Of a DNA stretch of 64,000 nucleotides, positions 8,088 to 15,677 are shown one piece after another. Location of the stretch: positions 5,766,001 through 5,830,000 of the forward strand of contig NZ_JAUSZI010000002.1 of assembly GCF_030817415.1 (NCBI RefSeq). The letters run 5' to 3'. A program made the translations under genes and the position numbers. Every line of letters begins with the position of its first letter. Within the stretch, counting starts at the first letter, position 1. The DNA is from Streptomyces umbrinus (lineage in GTDB: Bacteria > Actinomycetota > Actinomycetes > Streptomycetales > Streptomycetaceae). The notes beneath the pieces were generated by a model. The model was given only the letters and a program-made list of their open reading frames with translations. It was not told the origin of the DNA and ran no database searches.

Positions 8088-9227
8088 TCAGGCCAGATGA
8101 CGGTTGGGCGCCTTCGCGTCGGCCTCGTACTCCGCCAGCACCAGGACGTCGGCGCCGGCCGCGGCCAGCAGCCCGCTCCCGTCCGCGCCCGCCACGAAGG
8201 TGTCCGGCTCCCGCCAGGCGGTCACGACCCTGCGTACGCCCGCGTCGAGGATCAGCCGGGCGCAGGGCGCGGGCCGTGACGCGCGGCGGGCGCACGGCTC
8301 CAGGCTGCTGTAGACCGTGGCGGTCGCGAGCCGCGGATCACCCTGCTCGATCTTGGCGAGGGCGGCCTCCTCGGCATGGGAGACGGGGTCGGACTCACGG
8401 GAGTACCCGCGGGCCAGCTCCGTACCGTCGGCCGCGACGACGACCGCGCCGACGCTGAAGGCGGTCCGCGAGGGCGGGCACTCGGCGGCCAGTTCGCAGG
8501 CGAGCGCGAGCCATCGGTGGTCGGCGGCGGAGGGTACGGTCCCGGTGCCGGGCGCGGTGGGGACGTACCGCATGAGGACGACGTCCCCCACGGGCCTCGT
8601 CTCGATCAGCCGCAGCCGGTTGCGGGGGCCGCCCGGGTAGTCGCCGGGCCCGAACAGCCGGGGCGCGTCCGGCTCACCCACGACGAGGGGCGCGAGGGCG
8701 AGCTGCAGTTCGTCGGCGAGGCCCTGGCGGAGGAGCTGGGTGTGGACGCGGCCGCCGCCCTCGACCATGAGCCGCCGTACGCCGCGTACGTCGTGGAGGT
8801 GGGTGAGTACGGCACGCCAGTCGACGCCCGGGCCGACGGAGACGACGTCGACGCCGAGCCCGCGCAGAGCTTCGCCGGCCCTCTCGGCCCCCTCATCGCT
8901 CGTATAGACGATCTTCTCGCCGCCCGTGGACCAGAAGTTGGCGTCGGGGTCGAGGTCGCCGCTGCCGCTGACGGTGACCTTCAGCGGGTACTCCGGCCGT
9001 CCGGCGGCGACCCGGGCCGCGCGGCGCTCGGCGGAGTTGACGAGGAGCCGGGGGTTGTCGGCGCGCAGGGTGCCCGCGCCGACGAGGATCGCGTCGGACT
9101 CGGCCCGTACCTCGTCGACCCGGTCGAAGTCGGCCGGTCCGGAGAGCAGCAGCCGTCCGGGGCCGGTGTCGTCCAGGCAGCCGTCGAGGGAGACGGCGGC
9201 GGACAACAGGACGTAGGGGTGAGGCAT
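8088..9227 (-). CDS. RibD-like fusion: reductase domain then deaminase domain
   Basis: A 379-residue protein with an N-terminal RibD C-terminal-type (dihydrofolate-reductase fold) domain, about residues 1-215: LLSAAVSLDGCLDD, AILVGAGTLRADNPRLLV, VEGGGRVHTQLL. A C-terminal cytidine-deaminase-type domain covers about 230-379, with the zinc motif HAEEAAL and a later PC...C pair (EPCARRASRPAPCA). Canonical RibD has the opposite order, deaminase first. It probably reduces and deaminates a pyrimidine or pterin intermediate of flavin-like metabolism, but the substrate is not certain. It is divergent from the marR gene and close to ribA, so a flavin role is likely. Confidence 0.85.
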   Translation of the reverse strand: MPHPYVLLSAAVSLDGCLDDTGPGRLLLSGPADFDRVDEVRAESDAILVGAGTLRADNPRLLVNSAERRAARVAAGRPEYPLKVTVSGSGDLDPDANFWSTGGEKIVYTSDEGAERAGEALRGLGVDVVSVGPGVDWRAVLTHLHDVRGVRRLMVEGGGRVHTQLLRQGLADELQLALAPLVVGEPDAPRLFGPGDYPGGPRNRLRLIETRPVGDVVLMRYVPTAPGTGTVPSAADHRWLALACELAAECPPSRTAFSVGAVVVAADGTELARGYSRESDPVSHAEEAALAKIEQGDPRLATATVYSSLEPCARRASRPAPCARLILDAGVRRVVTAWREPDTFVAGADGSGLLAAAGADVLVLAEYEADAKAPNRHLA

Positions 9228-9340
9228 TGACGCGCTCTCTTTCGGACTCTGACGGGCTGTCGGGATGGCGGGCTCCTTCGGAGACAGAGGCGGGGCTTGC
9301 CCAGACGGCGGGCCGGTGTCGCCCGGTTGCCGATCCGGGC

Positions 9341-9369
9341 TTGGTTCAAGTTTGAAACAAACCTACACT
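9341..9369 (+). promoter_or_regulatory. marR promoter with embedded operator
   Basis: TTGGTT (9341-9346) and TACACT (9364-9369) are separated by 17 bases. The predicted start of transcription coincides with the ATG at 9376, so the message is probably leaderless. The palindrome TTCAAGTTTGAA (9345-9356) lies in the spacer, where a bound repressor would block RNA polymerase. It matches the ribA palindromes. Confidence 0.6.
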
Positions 9370-9375
9370 GGGGGC

Positions 9376-9912
9376 ATGACGACCCGCTGGCTCACCCCCG
9401 AGGAGCAGCGCGCCTGGCGCGCCTACATCGCCGCCTCCCATCTCCTGGAGGACGCGATCGACCGGCAGCTCCAGCAGGAGGCCGGCATGCCGCACCTTTA
9501 CTACTCCATCCTCGCCAACCTCTCCGAGGCGCCGGGCCGCAGCCTGCGCATGACGGACCTCGCGGAGAGCACGAAGATCACCCGCAGCCGGCTGACGTAC
9601 GCGGTGACCCGCCTGGAGAAGGACGGGGCGGTACGCCGCGAGGACTGCCCCGCGGACAAGCGGGGCAGCGTCGCGATCCTCACGGACGAGGGGATGGCCC
9701 TGCTGGAGCGCACGGCCCCCGGCCACGTCGAGACGGTCCGCGCCACACTCTTCGACAAGCTCACGCCCGAGCAGGTGGGGCAGCTGGAGGAGATCTGTAC
9801 GGGGATCGCGCGGGGCCTGGAGGGGGACGACCCGCAGGCGGCCCCTGACGACGTCCCGTGGCGCCGCCGGTCGAGCCCGTGCGCGGGAGGACCGACGACG
9901 GGCGACGCATGA
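9376..9912 (+). CDS. MarR family transcriptional regulator
   Basis: A 178-residue winged-helix regulator. The N-terminal helix HLLEDAIDRQLQ, the recognition region MTDLAESTKITRSRLTYAV (about residues 61-79) and the wing RREDCPADKRGSVAIL are typical of MarR proteins. It likely represses itself and ribA through shared TTCAA-N2-TTGAA sites. The ligand may be a flavin or a related compound, which is inferred from its neighbours only. Start ATG at 9376 is apparently leaderless. Confidence 0.88.
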   Translation: MTTRWLTPEEQRAWRAYIAASHLLEDAIDRQLQQEAGMPHLYYSILANLSEAPGRSLRMTDLAESTKITRSRLTYAVTRLEKDGAVRREDCPADKRGSVAILTDEGMALLERTAPGHVETVRATLFDKLTPEQVGQLEEICTGIARGLEGDDPQAAPDDVPWRRRSSPCAGGPTTGDA

Positions 9913-9956
9913 GGCGTACGGGGGCACATGGGCCGCACCACAAACCCATTATCCCG

Positions 9957-9986
9957 TTGCTTCAACTTTAAAGCATGAGGTAGTGT
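9957..9986 (+). promoter_or_regulatory. ribA promoter overlapping operator 1
   Basis: TTGCTT (9957-9962), an 18-base spacer and TAGTGT (9981-9986) form a plausible promoter. The imperfect palindrome GCTTCAACTTTAAAGC (9959-9974) overlaps the -35 box, the same geometry as at marR. Confidence 0.55.
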
Positions 9987-10000
9987 CTCGATCCGAGGAT

Positions 10001-10020
10001 CTGCTTCAAATCTGAAGCAG
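10001..10020 (+). promoter_or_regulatory. ribA operator 2 (perfect palindrome)
   Basis: CTGCTTCAAATCTGAAGCAG has perfect 8-base arms around a 4-base centre. It lies downstream of the predicted start of transcription and about 26 bases before the ribA start codon, where bound repressor could act as a roadblock. Confidence 0.7.
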
Positions 10021-10046
10021 GTGAGAGATCGGACCGGGAGAACCGC

Positions 10047-10673
10047 ATGCCCGACTACCCCGCCGCCACCCAGCGCTCGCGCGTCCGGGTGCCGCTGCGT
10101 TTCAACGACGGCTACAGCGTCGACGCCGAACTCGTCACCTTCCACGGCCTGACCGACGGCAAGGAACACGTGGCGGTGATCCTCGGCACCCCTTCGGCCA
10201 CGCCCCTGGTCCGCCTCCACTCCGAGTGCCTGACGGGCGACGTCTTCGGCTCGTCCCGCTGCGACTGCGGCCCCCAGCTCCGCGAGGCGGTCGAGCAGAT
10301 CGCGACCCACGGCGGCGTGCTCCTCTACCTCCGCCAGGAGGGCCGGGGCATAGGCCTCTACAACAAGCTCGACGCGTACGCCCTTCAGGACGAGGGCCTC
10401 GACACGTACGCGGCGAACACGGCCCTGGGCCTTCCCGAGGACGCCCGCGACTACACGGCGGCGGCCCAGATGCTGACGGCCCTCGGCATCACGGAACTGG
10501 ACCTCCTGTCCAACAACCCCGACAAGGCGAACCAGCTCCGCGACCTGGGCATCACGGTCGGCCACCGCGTCCCGACGGGCGTCTTCACCACGGCCCACAA
10601 CGTCCGCTACCTCCGCGCGAAGGTCCTCCAGACCCAGCACACGCTGCCGCTGGCGAAGCTGACGGCGGGCTGA
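10047..10673 (+). CDS. ribA: GTP cyclohydrolase II
   Basis: This enzyme converts GTP to 2,5-diamino-6-ribosylamino-4(3H)-pyrimidinone 5'-phosphate, the first step of riboflavin synthesis. The 208-residue, single-domain form has RLHSECLTGDVFGSSRCDCG (zinc Cys ligands, about residues 56-75) and the active-site RQEGRGIGLYNK (about 97-108). It lacks the fused RibB half found in many RibBA proteins. The start ATG has GGGAGAA upstream. The flanking palindromes and the upstream MarR gene suggest dedicated control, separate from a main riboflavin operon. Confidence 0.93.
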   Translation: MPDYPAATQRSRVRVPLRFNDGYSVDAELVTFHGLTDGKEHVAVILGTPSATPLVRLHSECLTGDVFGSSRCDCGPQLREAVEQIATHGGVLLYLRQEGRGIGLYNKLDAYALQDEGLDTYAANTALGLPEDARDYTAAAQMLTALGITELDLLSNNPDKANQLRDLGITVGHRVPTGVFTTAHNVRYLRAKVLQTQHTLPLAKLTAG

Positions 10674-10730
10674 CCCCGGACCCGCTCCCGGAAGGGGTGG
10701 CTCCGCGCGATCGCAGGGCAGAACAGTGGC

Positions 10731-11138
10731 ATGGGGGACGACAGCGAGGCTCAGCGCATGGCGGAGGACGGCAGACTCTGGCAGCACACGCTGCACGAGA
10801 ACACGATGCTGTTCCAGCGAGGCAACCTCTTCCTGGTGGGCCAGTCACTCTTCGCCGTGGCCTACACGACACTCCTCACCACGGAGAAACACCTCTCAGC
10901 AGCCCGCGTCCTGGCCGCCTTCGGCCTCGTCCTGGCCCTCACCTGGCTCTACGTCGGCCACCGCCACCGCCTCTACTACCGCCACGTCCAGGCAAGAGCA
11001 CTACAACGCCTCCCCGACTACGCCACCACGTGGTCGACTTGGACCGGCCGCAGGCGGGGGCTGTCGATCACCCTGATCACTTACGTGCTCCCGTGCCTGG
11101 CTGTGGTGATGTGGGTGGCGTTGTTGTTGATCACTTGA
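10731..11138 (+). CDS. Small membrane protein of unknown function
   Basis: A 135-residue protein with a polar N-terminus that contains LWQHTLHENTMLFQRGNLFL, followed by hydrophobic segments at about residues 36-50, 57-75 and 110-133. I do not recognise the family beyond a general resemblance to small Streptomyces integral membrane proteins. Its 3' end overlaps the end of the convergent gene by 58 bases. Confidence 0.65.
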   Translation: MGDDSEAQRMAEDGRLWQHTLHENTMLFQRGNLFLVGQSLFAVAYTTLLTTEKHLSAARVLAAFGLVLALTWLYVGHRHRLYYRHVQARALQRLPDYATTWSTWTGRRRGLSITLITYVLPCLAVVMWVALLLIT

Positions 11139-11623
11139 GCCGGCCGGCTGCCGCCAGGAACACGACCAACCCCTGCGCCTCGGTCGTCCCGAGGCGAGGC
11201 GCTTCGGACGGTGTCGTCATTGGCCGGGCTCCAGCCGCCGTACCTGGTGGCGGATGTTGGATGCCTCTTCGTCTCCTGGGTGGCCTGCCCGTCGTCCTCG
11301 GTATCCGGTGCAGGCAGGCGCATGCCCCGGGCCTCGGCGACGCGCAGGGCGTCGGCCAGGCACTCGGCGAGGCGGAGACCGGCGTAGCGGACCTCGGTGT
11401 ACGGCGAGGCCGGATCGTCCAGCACTGTGCGGGCCAGGCCGAGGACATCGGTGCTTGTGGCGAGCTGGGCCGCCTCCAGATCGTCGGCGAGGCGGGACAC
11501 GTATCCGCCGCCGTCCTCCGTGACCAGGTCGGAGGGTTTGCCGTCAAGGGACGGCCAGGGCAGGAGGCGGGGCGCGGGAGAGACCCCCGCGGGGCCGGTG
11601 GTCCGCTTCGTCGTGTACTTCAT
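11081..11623 (-). CDS. Hypothetical protein, coupled to the upstream gene
   Basis: A 180-residue soluble protein with no recognised domain. The middle (GGYVSRLADDLEAAQLATST through DALRVAEARGMRLP) is helical and looks conserved, and the tail is low complexity. The ATG at 11623 overlaps the upstream stop as TGATG, so translation is probably coupled. Its 3' end runs antisense into the membrane-protein gene; the true protein might be shorter if the tail is degenerate. Confidence 0.6.
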   Translation of the reverse strand: MKYTTKRTTGPAGVSPAPRLLPWPSLDGKPSDLVTEDGGGYVSRLADDLEAAQLATSTDVLGLARTVLDDPASPYTEVRYAGLRLAECLADALRVAEARGMRLPAPDTEDDGQATQETKRHPTSATRYGGWSPANDDTVRSASPRDDRGAGVGRVPGGSRPAQVINNNATHITTARHGST

Positions 11624-11973
11624 CAGGCGGCCACCTCCTGCGCGCCGATCAGGTGCCGGTCGAGGTCGATCCCCAAGTCGGCGGCGAGCACGAGGGCGAG
11701 GCGGCGGCGCTGCTGTAGTGCGGCTTCCTCGTCGTGAGCGGCGAGGTAGGGGCGTACGAGGGCGGAGTCGGCGCCGTCGAGGGGCGTGACAAGGCCGTAC
11801 GGGGAGCGGTGGTGGGGGAGCCGTGGCGGTAGGGGTGCGGAGGGCGAGGGGTGCCGTACGGCGGTGAAGTGGATGCAGAGGTAGGTGCGATGGCGGGTGC
11901 GGCGCCGTCTGCCCGTGCCCGGGCAGAAGAGGAGGCGCAGCCATTCGAGGGTGCGGCGGATAAGGTCGTGCAT
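11623..11973 (-). CDS. Hypothetical protein of the accessory locus
   Basis: A 116-residue protein starting MHDLIRRTLEWLRLLFCPG, with an Arg-rich stretch and a C-terminal helical half (LVRPYLAAHDEEAALQQRRR, then a short LVLAADLGIDLD segment). I recall similar small proteins beside GntR or XRE regulators in Streptomyces but know no function. It is divergent from the GntR gene and starts a two-gene unit. Confidence 0.65.
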   Translation of the reverse strand: MHDLIRRTLEWLRLLFCPGTGRRRRTRHRTYLCIHFTAVRHPSPSAPLPPRLPHHRSPYGLVTPLDGADSALVRPYLAAHDEEAALQQRRRLALVLAADLGIDLDRHLIGAQEVAA

Positions 11974-12064
11974 GTCGACGCTCCTAGTCAGCGTTGGCCG
12001 TGCCCCGGGAGGTCTGGACACCTCGCCGGGGTTTTTCTGTTCTTGAAGCTATCTCAGGCTGTAG

Positions 12065-12088
12065 CCCTCTGCATACAAGTACAGAGGG
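12065..12088 (+). promoter_or_regulatory. Inverted repeat in the GntR gene upstream region
   Basis: CCCTCTG and CAGAGGG are separated by 10 bases, including GTAC. The site lies between the two divergent genes, 44 bases before the GntR start codon, and is a candidate autoregulatory operator. Confidence 0.5.
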
Positions 12089-12131
12089 ATCCACACGATC
12101 GTGCAGGGCACTGCCTCTCTACGTTGGACAT

Positions 12132-12428
12132 ATGAGCGATCCGGAAGAGCCGAAGCCCACCCTGGACCCGATGAGCGCGAGACCGCTCTACGTACAGCTG
12201 GCCGACGTCATCTCCGGAAAGATTGCCTCTGGCGAGCTGGCACCGGACAGGCCCATTCCTTCGGAGAACCATCTCGCCGACGAGTACGGCGTAGCGCGGC
12301 TCACCGCACGACGTGCCGCCCAGGAACTGCGCGAGCGCGGGCTCATCGTCACCGTGCGCGGCAAGGGATCCTTCGTCGCCGAGCAGCCACCGAGCGACGC
12401 GCCGGTCGAGGGCACACCGGAAGCCTGA
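12132..12428 (+). CDS. Minimal GntR family regulator (DNA-binding domain only)
   Basis: A 98-residue protein consisting almost only of a GntR winged helix: LYVQLADVISGKIASGELAP, then the recognition segment SENHLADEYGVARLTARRAA, then the wing RGLIVTVRGKGSFVA. It lacks the C-terminal effector domain of FadR/HutC/YtrA relatives. Such short forms occur in actinobacterial integrative elements. The DNA site is probably the CCCTCTG/CAGAGGG repeat upstream. Confidence 0.82.
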   Translation: MSDPEEPKPTLDPMSARPLYVQLADVISGKIASGELAPDRPIPSENHLADEYGVARLTARRAAQELRERGLIVTVRGKGSFVAEQPPSDAPVEGTPEA

Positions 12429-12447
12429 ATCTGTCTCATGGTCCGCC

Positions 12448-12714
12448 ATGAAGATCTCGCGCTACTGGAAGGCCGTCGGCGGGCGGACTCGGGCGCACGA
12501 AGTTCATGGACCGGCTCCGCAAAGATGACCTGCGCTTCCTGCAGATTCAGAACCTGCGGATCCCCCACAAGGTCCACATCAAGAAGGACCGCGCCGAGGT
12601 CAAGCTCGTACATGCTGCTACAAGGTGGTCGAGCAGACCTTCATTGCCCCCAAGGGTGTGGACTGGCTCGCGGACAAGCTCGGTATGGGCGACGCTGCGC
12701 TTCCCGCCACCTGA
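12448..12714 (+). pseudogene. Decayed phage-like gene remnants
   Basis: Three protein-like pieces in different frames follow each other: MKISRYWKAV at 12448 (holin-like N-terminus), then LRKDDLRFLQIQNLRIPHKV from about 12512 in another frame, then KVVEQTFIAPKGVDWLADKL ending at 12714 in the first frame. The last resembles the C-terminus of phage antirepressor KilAC proteins. No single frame spans them. The assignment is recall-based and weak, but the frame-hopping marks decay. Confidence 0.45.
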
Positions 12715-12835
12715 TCTCTGCACGGCATCAGACCCCTGCGCGGTCATGACGACCGTGCAGGGAGCGCCTTTGTCGTGCCATGCTGTGACGTTTCCAGGGG
12801 AGCGGCTGCCCGTCCGAGCCGTCGAGGAGACCGTC

Positions 12836-13243
12836 GTGTCGGACACCGTCAGAACGCTGCGCTGTACTCATGAGGGCTGTGGAGCGGCAGTCCCCGCAAC
12901 GGTTGGGAGAGAAGCAGGCGCCGCCGCCTTTCACGCCAGGAAGGCCAGGCACCCCACCGCGCCGCTGGAGGCCCGACCCAGTTCCTCGCCCTTCTCCCGT
13001 ACCCACGCCTCCACACCTGGGCCACGGAGAAACGCCGGCATGCCAGGGTGGGTCAAGGTCTCAATAGTCGTCGTGGCGCTCCTCGTCGCCGCTGTCGGCT
13101 ACGGCACCAGCAGCGGTTCCGACCCGTCAAATCCCCCAGAGGACTTGGACACTTGCCGCGAAAGCTATGAGGGCGTTGGGGATGGCACGGTCGACTGGCG
13201 CGGCATGTGTGACGTGCCGGGCTACATCGAGAGCGACTGGTAG
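12836..13243 (+). CDS. Small protein with CxxxxC motif and one membrane segment
   Basis: A 135-residue protein. The N-terminus has LRCTHEGCGAAVPATVG, a CxxxxC pair like a small zinc-binding element. A Pro/Ser-rich linker follows, then a transmembrane helix (VKVSIVVVALLVAAVGYG, about residues 71-88) and an acidic tail with two Cys. The GTG at 12836 has GAGGAG 7 bases upstream. An alternative start at 13040 would give a 67-residue exported form. Function unknown. Confidence 0.5.
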   Translation: MSDTVRTLRCTHEGCGAAVPATVGREAGAAAFHARKARHPTAPLEARPSSSPFSRTHASTPGPRRNAGMPGWVKVSIVVVALLVAAVGYGTSSGSDPSNPPEDLDTCRESYEGVGDGTVDWRGMCDVPGYIESDW

Positions 13244-13268
13244 GAGAGCATCTCTGACCCACCAGGGG

Positions 13269-14120
13269 TCAGCGCAGGGCGTCGATGGCCTGCACGATCA
13301 GGGCGCGCGCGTCGGCCCCGTACACGGCCATGCTCCGCAGTTGCTCGAACGCTTTCAGATACAGGGCGATCTCGCTGGGCTGAGTGACACGGACCTGCGC
13401 GGAGAGCAGCTCCACCGAGACCAGCGTGTCGTCGTACATGTGAAACAACTCCTGCGGACACAGCGGCCGTTCCGGTGCCGCGCTGGGGATGATGCCCAGA
13501 GAGACGGACGGCAGGGCCCCCGCGGTGAGCAGGTAGCCGAGCTGGGCGGCCATGGCGTCCTGGTCGCCCAGCTGGTAGCGCAGGACGCTCTCCTCGATGA
13601 GCAGGACGAATCGGCGTCCCGGCTCGTGGATGATCTGCGAGCGTTCGAGGCGTGCGACTGCGGCCTCTTCGGCGTCATCGGGCAGGTCGAGCAGGCGGGC
13701 GTTCGCGGACAGCAGGGCGCGTGCGTACCCCTCAGTCTGCAGCAGACCAGGGACAAGGGTGGGCGAGTAGACGCGGAACAGTTCCGTCGACCGAAAGAGC
13801 CGCACATAGCTGTTCTGCAGACGCTTCAGGCCGGCCCGGACCTTGCGCCGCCACTCGACGTACTGCGACTCGGCATCCCGCGACTGCGCGATGATGTCCG
13901 GCGCCTGGTCCGCGCTGTCGCACGCACGGCACCACAGCCGGATGTCCTCCGGTGTGGGAGGCGTGCGCGCGTTCTCGATGCGGGAGGTCTTCGGATGGGT
14001 CCAGCCGCAGCGCGAGGCCAGCTCAGTCCCGGTGATACCCGCATCGGCGCGTAGGTCGCGGAGACGCTGTGCGACGCGCTCGCGTGCAGCCTGGGCCGAA
14101 GATGAAGGAGAGACGGGCAT
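13269..14120 (-). CDS. XRE-type regulator with DUF5753 domain
   Basis: A 283-residue protein with an N-terminal helix-turn-helix (VAQRLRDLRADAGITGTELA to TSRIENARTPPT, about residues 15-55) and a DUF5753 (Scr1-associated) domain from about residue 95 to the end, including VPGLLQTEGYARALL and the late QLRSMAVYGADAR. In Streptomyces, members pair with small DUF397 or DUF6879 partners and tune development or antibiotic output. Here the DUF6879 gene lies immediately upstream on the same strand. Confidence 0.9.
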   Translation of the reverse strand: MPVSPSSSAQAARERVAQRLRDLRADAGITGTELASRCGWTHPKTSRIENARTPPTPEDIRLWCRACDSADQAPDIIAQSRDAESQYVEWRRKVRAGLKRLQNSYVRLFRSTELFRVYSPTLVPGLLQTEGYARALLSANARLLDLPDDAEEAAVARLERSQIIHEPGRRFVLLIEESVLRYQLGDQDAMAAQLGYLLTAGALPSVSLGIIPSAAPERPLCPQELFHMYDDTLVSVELLSAQVRVTQPSEIALYLKAFEQLRSMAVYGADARALIVQAIDALR

Positions 14121-14144
14121 GAGCTGACCTGTGCGCCTTCCTTG

Positions 14145-14672
14145 CTAACTGATCTTGTAGTCGTCGTGCGGGATTGCTCGCTCCCACACAGTCTCGAAGG
14201 CGCTTGCGCAGAGCTCCGCGGCGGCCGGGTCCTCGCTGATCTCGCCGCCGCCGGAGGCACCGCTCCCAGTGAAGTGATTCCACCGGATCAGCCGACCGTC
14301 GATCAGCCAGAAGTCGTTGCCCGGCAGAGCAATGTCCGAGGCGCGCCGACGGGCCAGCCACCGCACCTGTTCGCCGGCCTCCACGTTGACGACTGTGCTC
14401 GCATGCTCGTAGCGGATGTAGTCGCTGACCGGCTCGGACACGATGCGGGCCCGGCGCACGGTCACACCACGGACTACGGTGCGCCGGATGAGGTCCACCC
14501 ATGGCGCCCAGTACTGCGAGGCGGGGTCTGTGTCGCGTTCACCGGTGCGCTTCCAGTGAGCGAAGTCGTCGGCCTCGCTGGCGACGCCGTAGGCATCGCG
14601 CATCTCCAGGTGGACGGCCGAGTGCTGCGCACCGTCCAGGAGTTCAGCGAAGGTCGGCACGTTCTGCGGCAT
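14145..14672 (-). CDS. DUF6879 family protein
   Basis: A 175-residue protein with typical DUF6879 features: an N-terminal FAELLDGAQHSAVHLEMRD, central HWKRTGE, then SEPVSDYIRYEHASTVVNVE and GNDFWLIDGRLIRWNHF. This family is the usual partner of XRE/DUF5753 regulators. It probably modulates the regulator by direct contact, which is an inference from gene pairing. The start overlaps the end of the upstream 86-residue gene by 29 bases. Confidence 0.82.
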   Translation of the reverse strand: MPQNVPTFAELLDGAQHSAVHLEMRDAYGVASEADDFAHWKRTGERDTDPASQYWAPWVDLIRRTVVRGVTVRRARIVSEPVSDYIRYEHASTVVNVEAGEQVRWLARRRASDIALPGNDFWLIDGRLIRWNHFTGSGASGGGEISEDPAAAELCASAFETVWERAIPHDDYKIS

Positions 14673-14904
14673 CGCACGCCTTCCTCAAGACCGGCACCAT
14701 GCGGGCCGGGATACGGACTACTGCCTCGTGGTCGGGGATGCCTGCGGCGTGGCCTGGCACCTCGAACGCAGCGCACTCCGCTTCGAGTTCAGGACCGGGC
14801 TTCCATCCCTGGATGACCAGCTCGTTCTCCTTCTCGTCGACCCACACGGTGGGGCTCTCACCTGTGCCCGTGTTGGGGTCGATCCCGATGAACCGTAGTT
14901 TCAT
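14644..14904 (-). CDS. Small conserved protein of the XRE/DUF6879 locus
   Basis: An 86-residue protein beginning MKLRFIGIDPNTGTGESPTV, with WVDEKENELVIQGWKPGPEL in the middle and a C-terminal helix. I recall similar proteins encoded just ahead of DUF6879 genes, but no biochemical function is known. First gene of the three-gene minus-strand unit, with GGCGGAG before the ATG. Confidence 0.7.
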   Translation of the reverse strand: MKLRFIGIDPNTGTGESPTVWVDEKENELVIQGWKPGPELEAECAAFEVPGHAAGIPDHEAVVRIPARMVPVLRKACDAAERADLR

Positions 14905-15137
14905 CTCCGCCTCCGACGCTCTTGGTGTTCACGGATGTACACCACAGTCAGTCTCCTGAGGTAGAGGGTCAAGGGTGCGAAGTGGCCAACAGCTGGCGGA
15001 ACCTATTTCTGTGAACATCAGTGCACATTGCTGGCACTTCCGCACATCGCGTCCCTAGCGTCGTGACCAGCGGCAGGCCCACCACTCTGCCCGTGCATAG
15101 CCGCGCTGGGCAGACCTACGCCAGCGGAGGCAGGCGC

Positions 15138-15329
15138 ATGAGCACGACCCAGGAATCCCCCGTCACGTTGCTGGATCCGACGAGCCCTCCGAAGCCGGCC
15201 CCGGGCTGCAATGTGTGTGCGGCGCTGGAGAAGCAGCGTGCCGGGTATGAGCGGCGCGGGAACACGCGGGCTGCGACCGACTGCGAGGTCGAGATGCGCA
15301 ACCACCCCAAGCACGGGAGCGCATCGTGA
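15138..15329 (+). CDS. Small protein with a CxxC motif
   Basis: A 63-residue protein with PGCNVCAALEKQRAGYERRG, where a CxxC pair is followed by a helix, and a later Cys (TDCEVEMRNHP). GGAGGCAGGCGC precedes the ATG. It overlaps the next gene (GTGATG at 15326). Transcribed divergently from the XRE locus. Function unknown; similar small Cys-containing proteins are common in Streptomyces accessory loci. Confidence 0.65.
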   Translation: MSTTQESPVTLLDPTSPPKPAPGCNVCAALEKQRAGYERRGNTRAATDCEVEMRNHPKHGSAS

Positions 15330-15529
15330 TGGGCGGCCGGTCCGACTGGCGCGACACGTCCAGCGGATCACCCCGGGCCGCCGCCACCGCTGCCGAGTTC
15401 ACGCCGAAGCAGGCGAAGTTCCGCGAGTACATGGACCACTCGCAGGGCTGCGCGGACTGCGACTACGGGAACCGGCGGTGCGCTGTGGCGCAGGGCATAT
15501 GGGAGGCGTGGCGGGCGCTACCGCAGTAG
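15329..15529 (+). CDS. Small Cys-containing protein, coupled to the previous gene
   Basis: A 66-residue protein with FTPKQAKFREYMDHSQGCAD, then CDYGNRRCAVAQGIWEAWR. The CxxC...C spacing resembles its upstream neighbour. The start may be ATG at 15329 or the GTG one codon earlier, both served by GGGAG at 15315. Translation is coupled to the previous gene by overlap. Function unknown. Confidence 0.65.
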   Translation: MGGRSDWRDTSSGSPRAAATAAEFTPKQAKFREYMDHSQGCADCDYGNRRCAVAQGIWEAWRALPQ

Positions 15530-15677
15530 ATCCCCGTCCGTCCCTGTACCCCGTGAGCTCCGGGGCGGGTGGGACCAGCCTCGGCCGGGCATGTCCACCG
15601 GCCGGGGCCGCTCCATGTCTTGCGGACGCTTGGGGTGCGGAGCACGCTGACGCCACGATGCGAGACACGGAGGTCTC

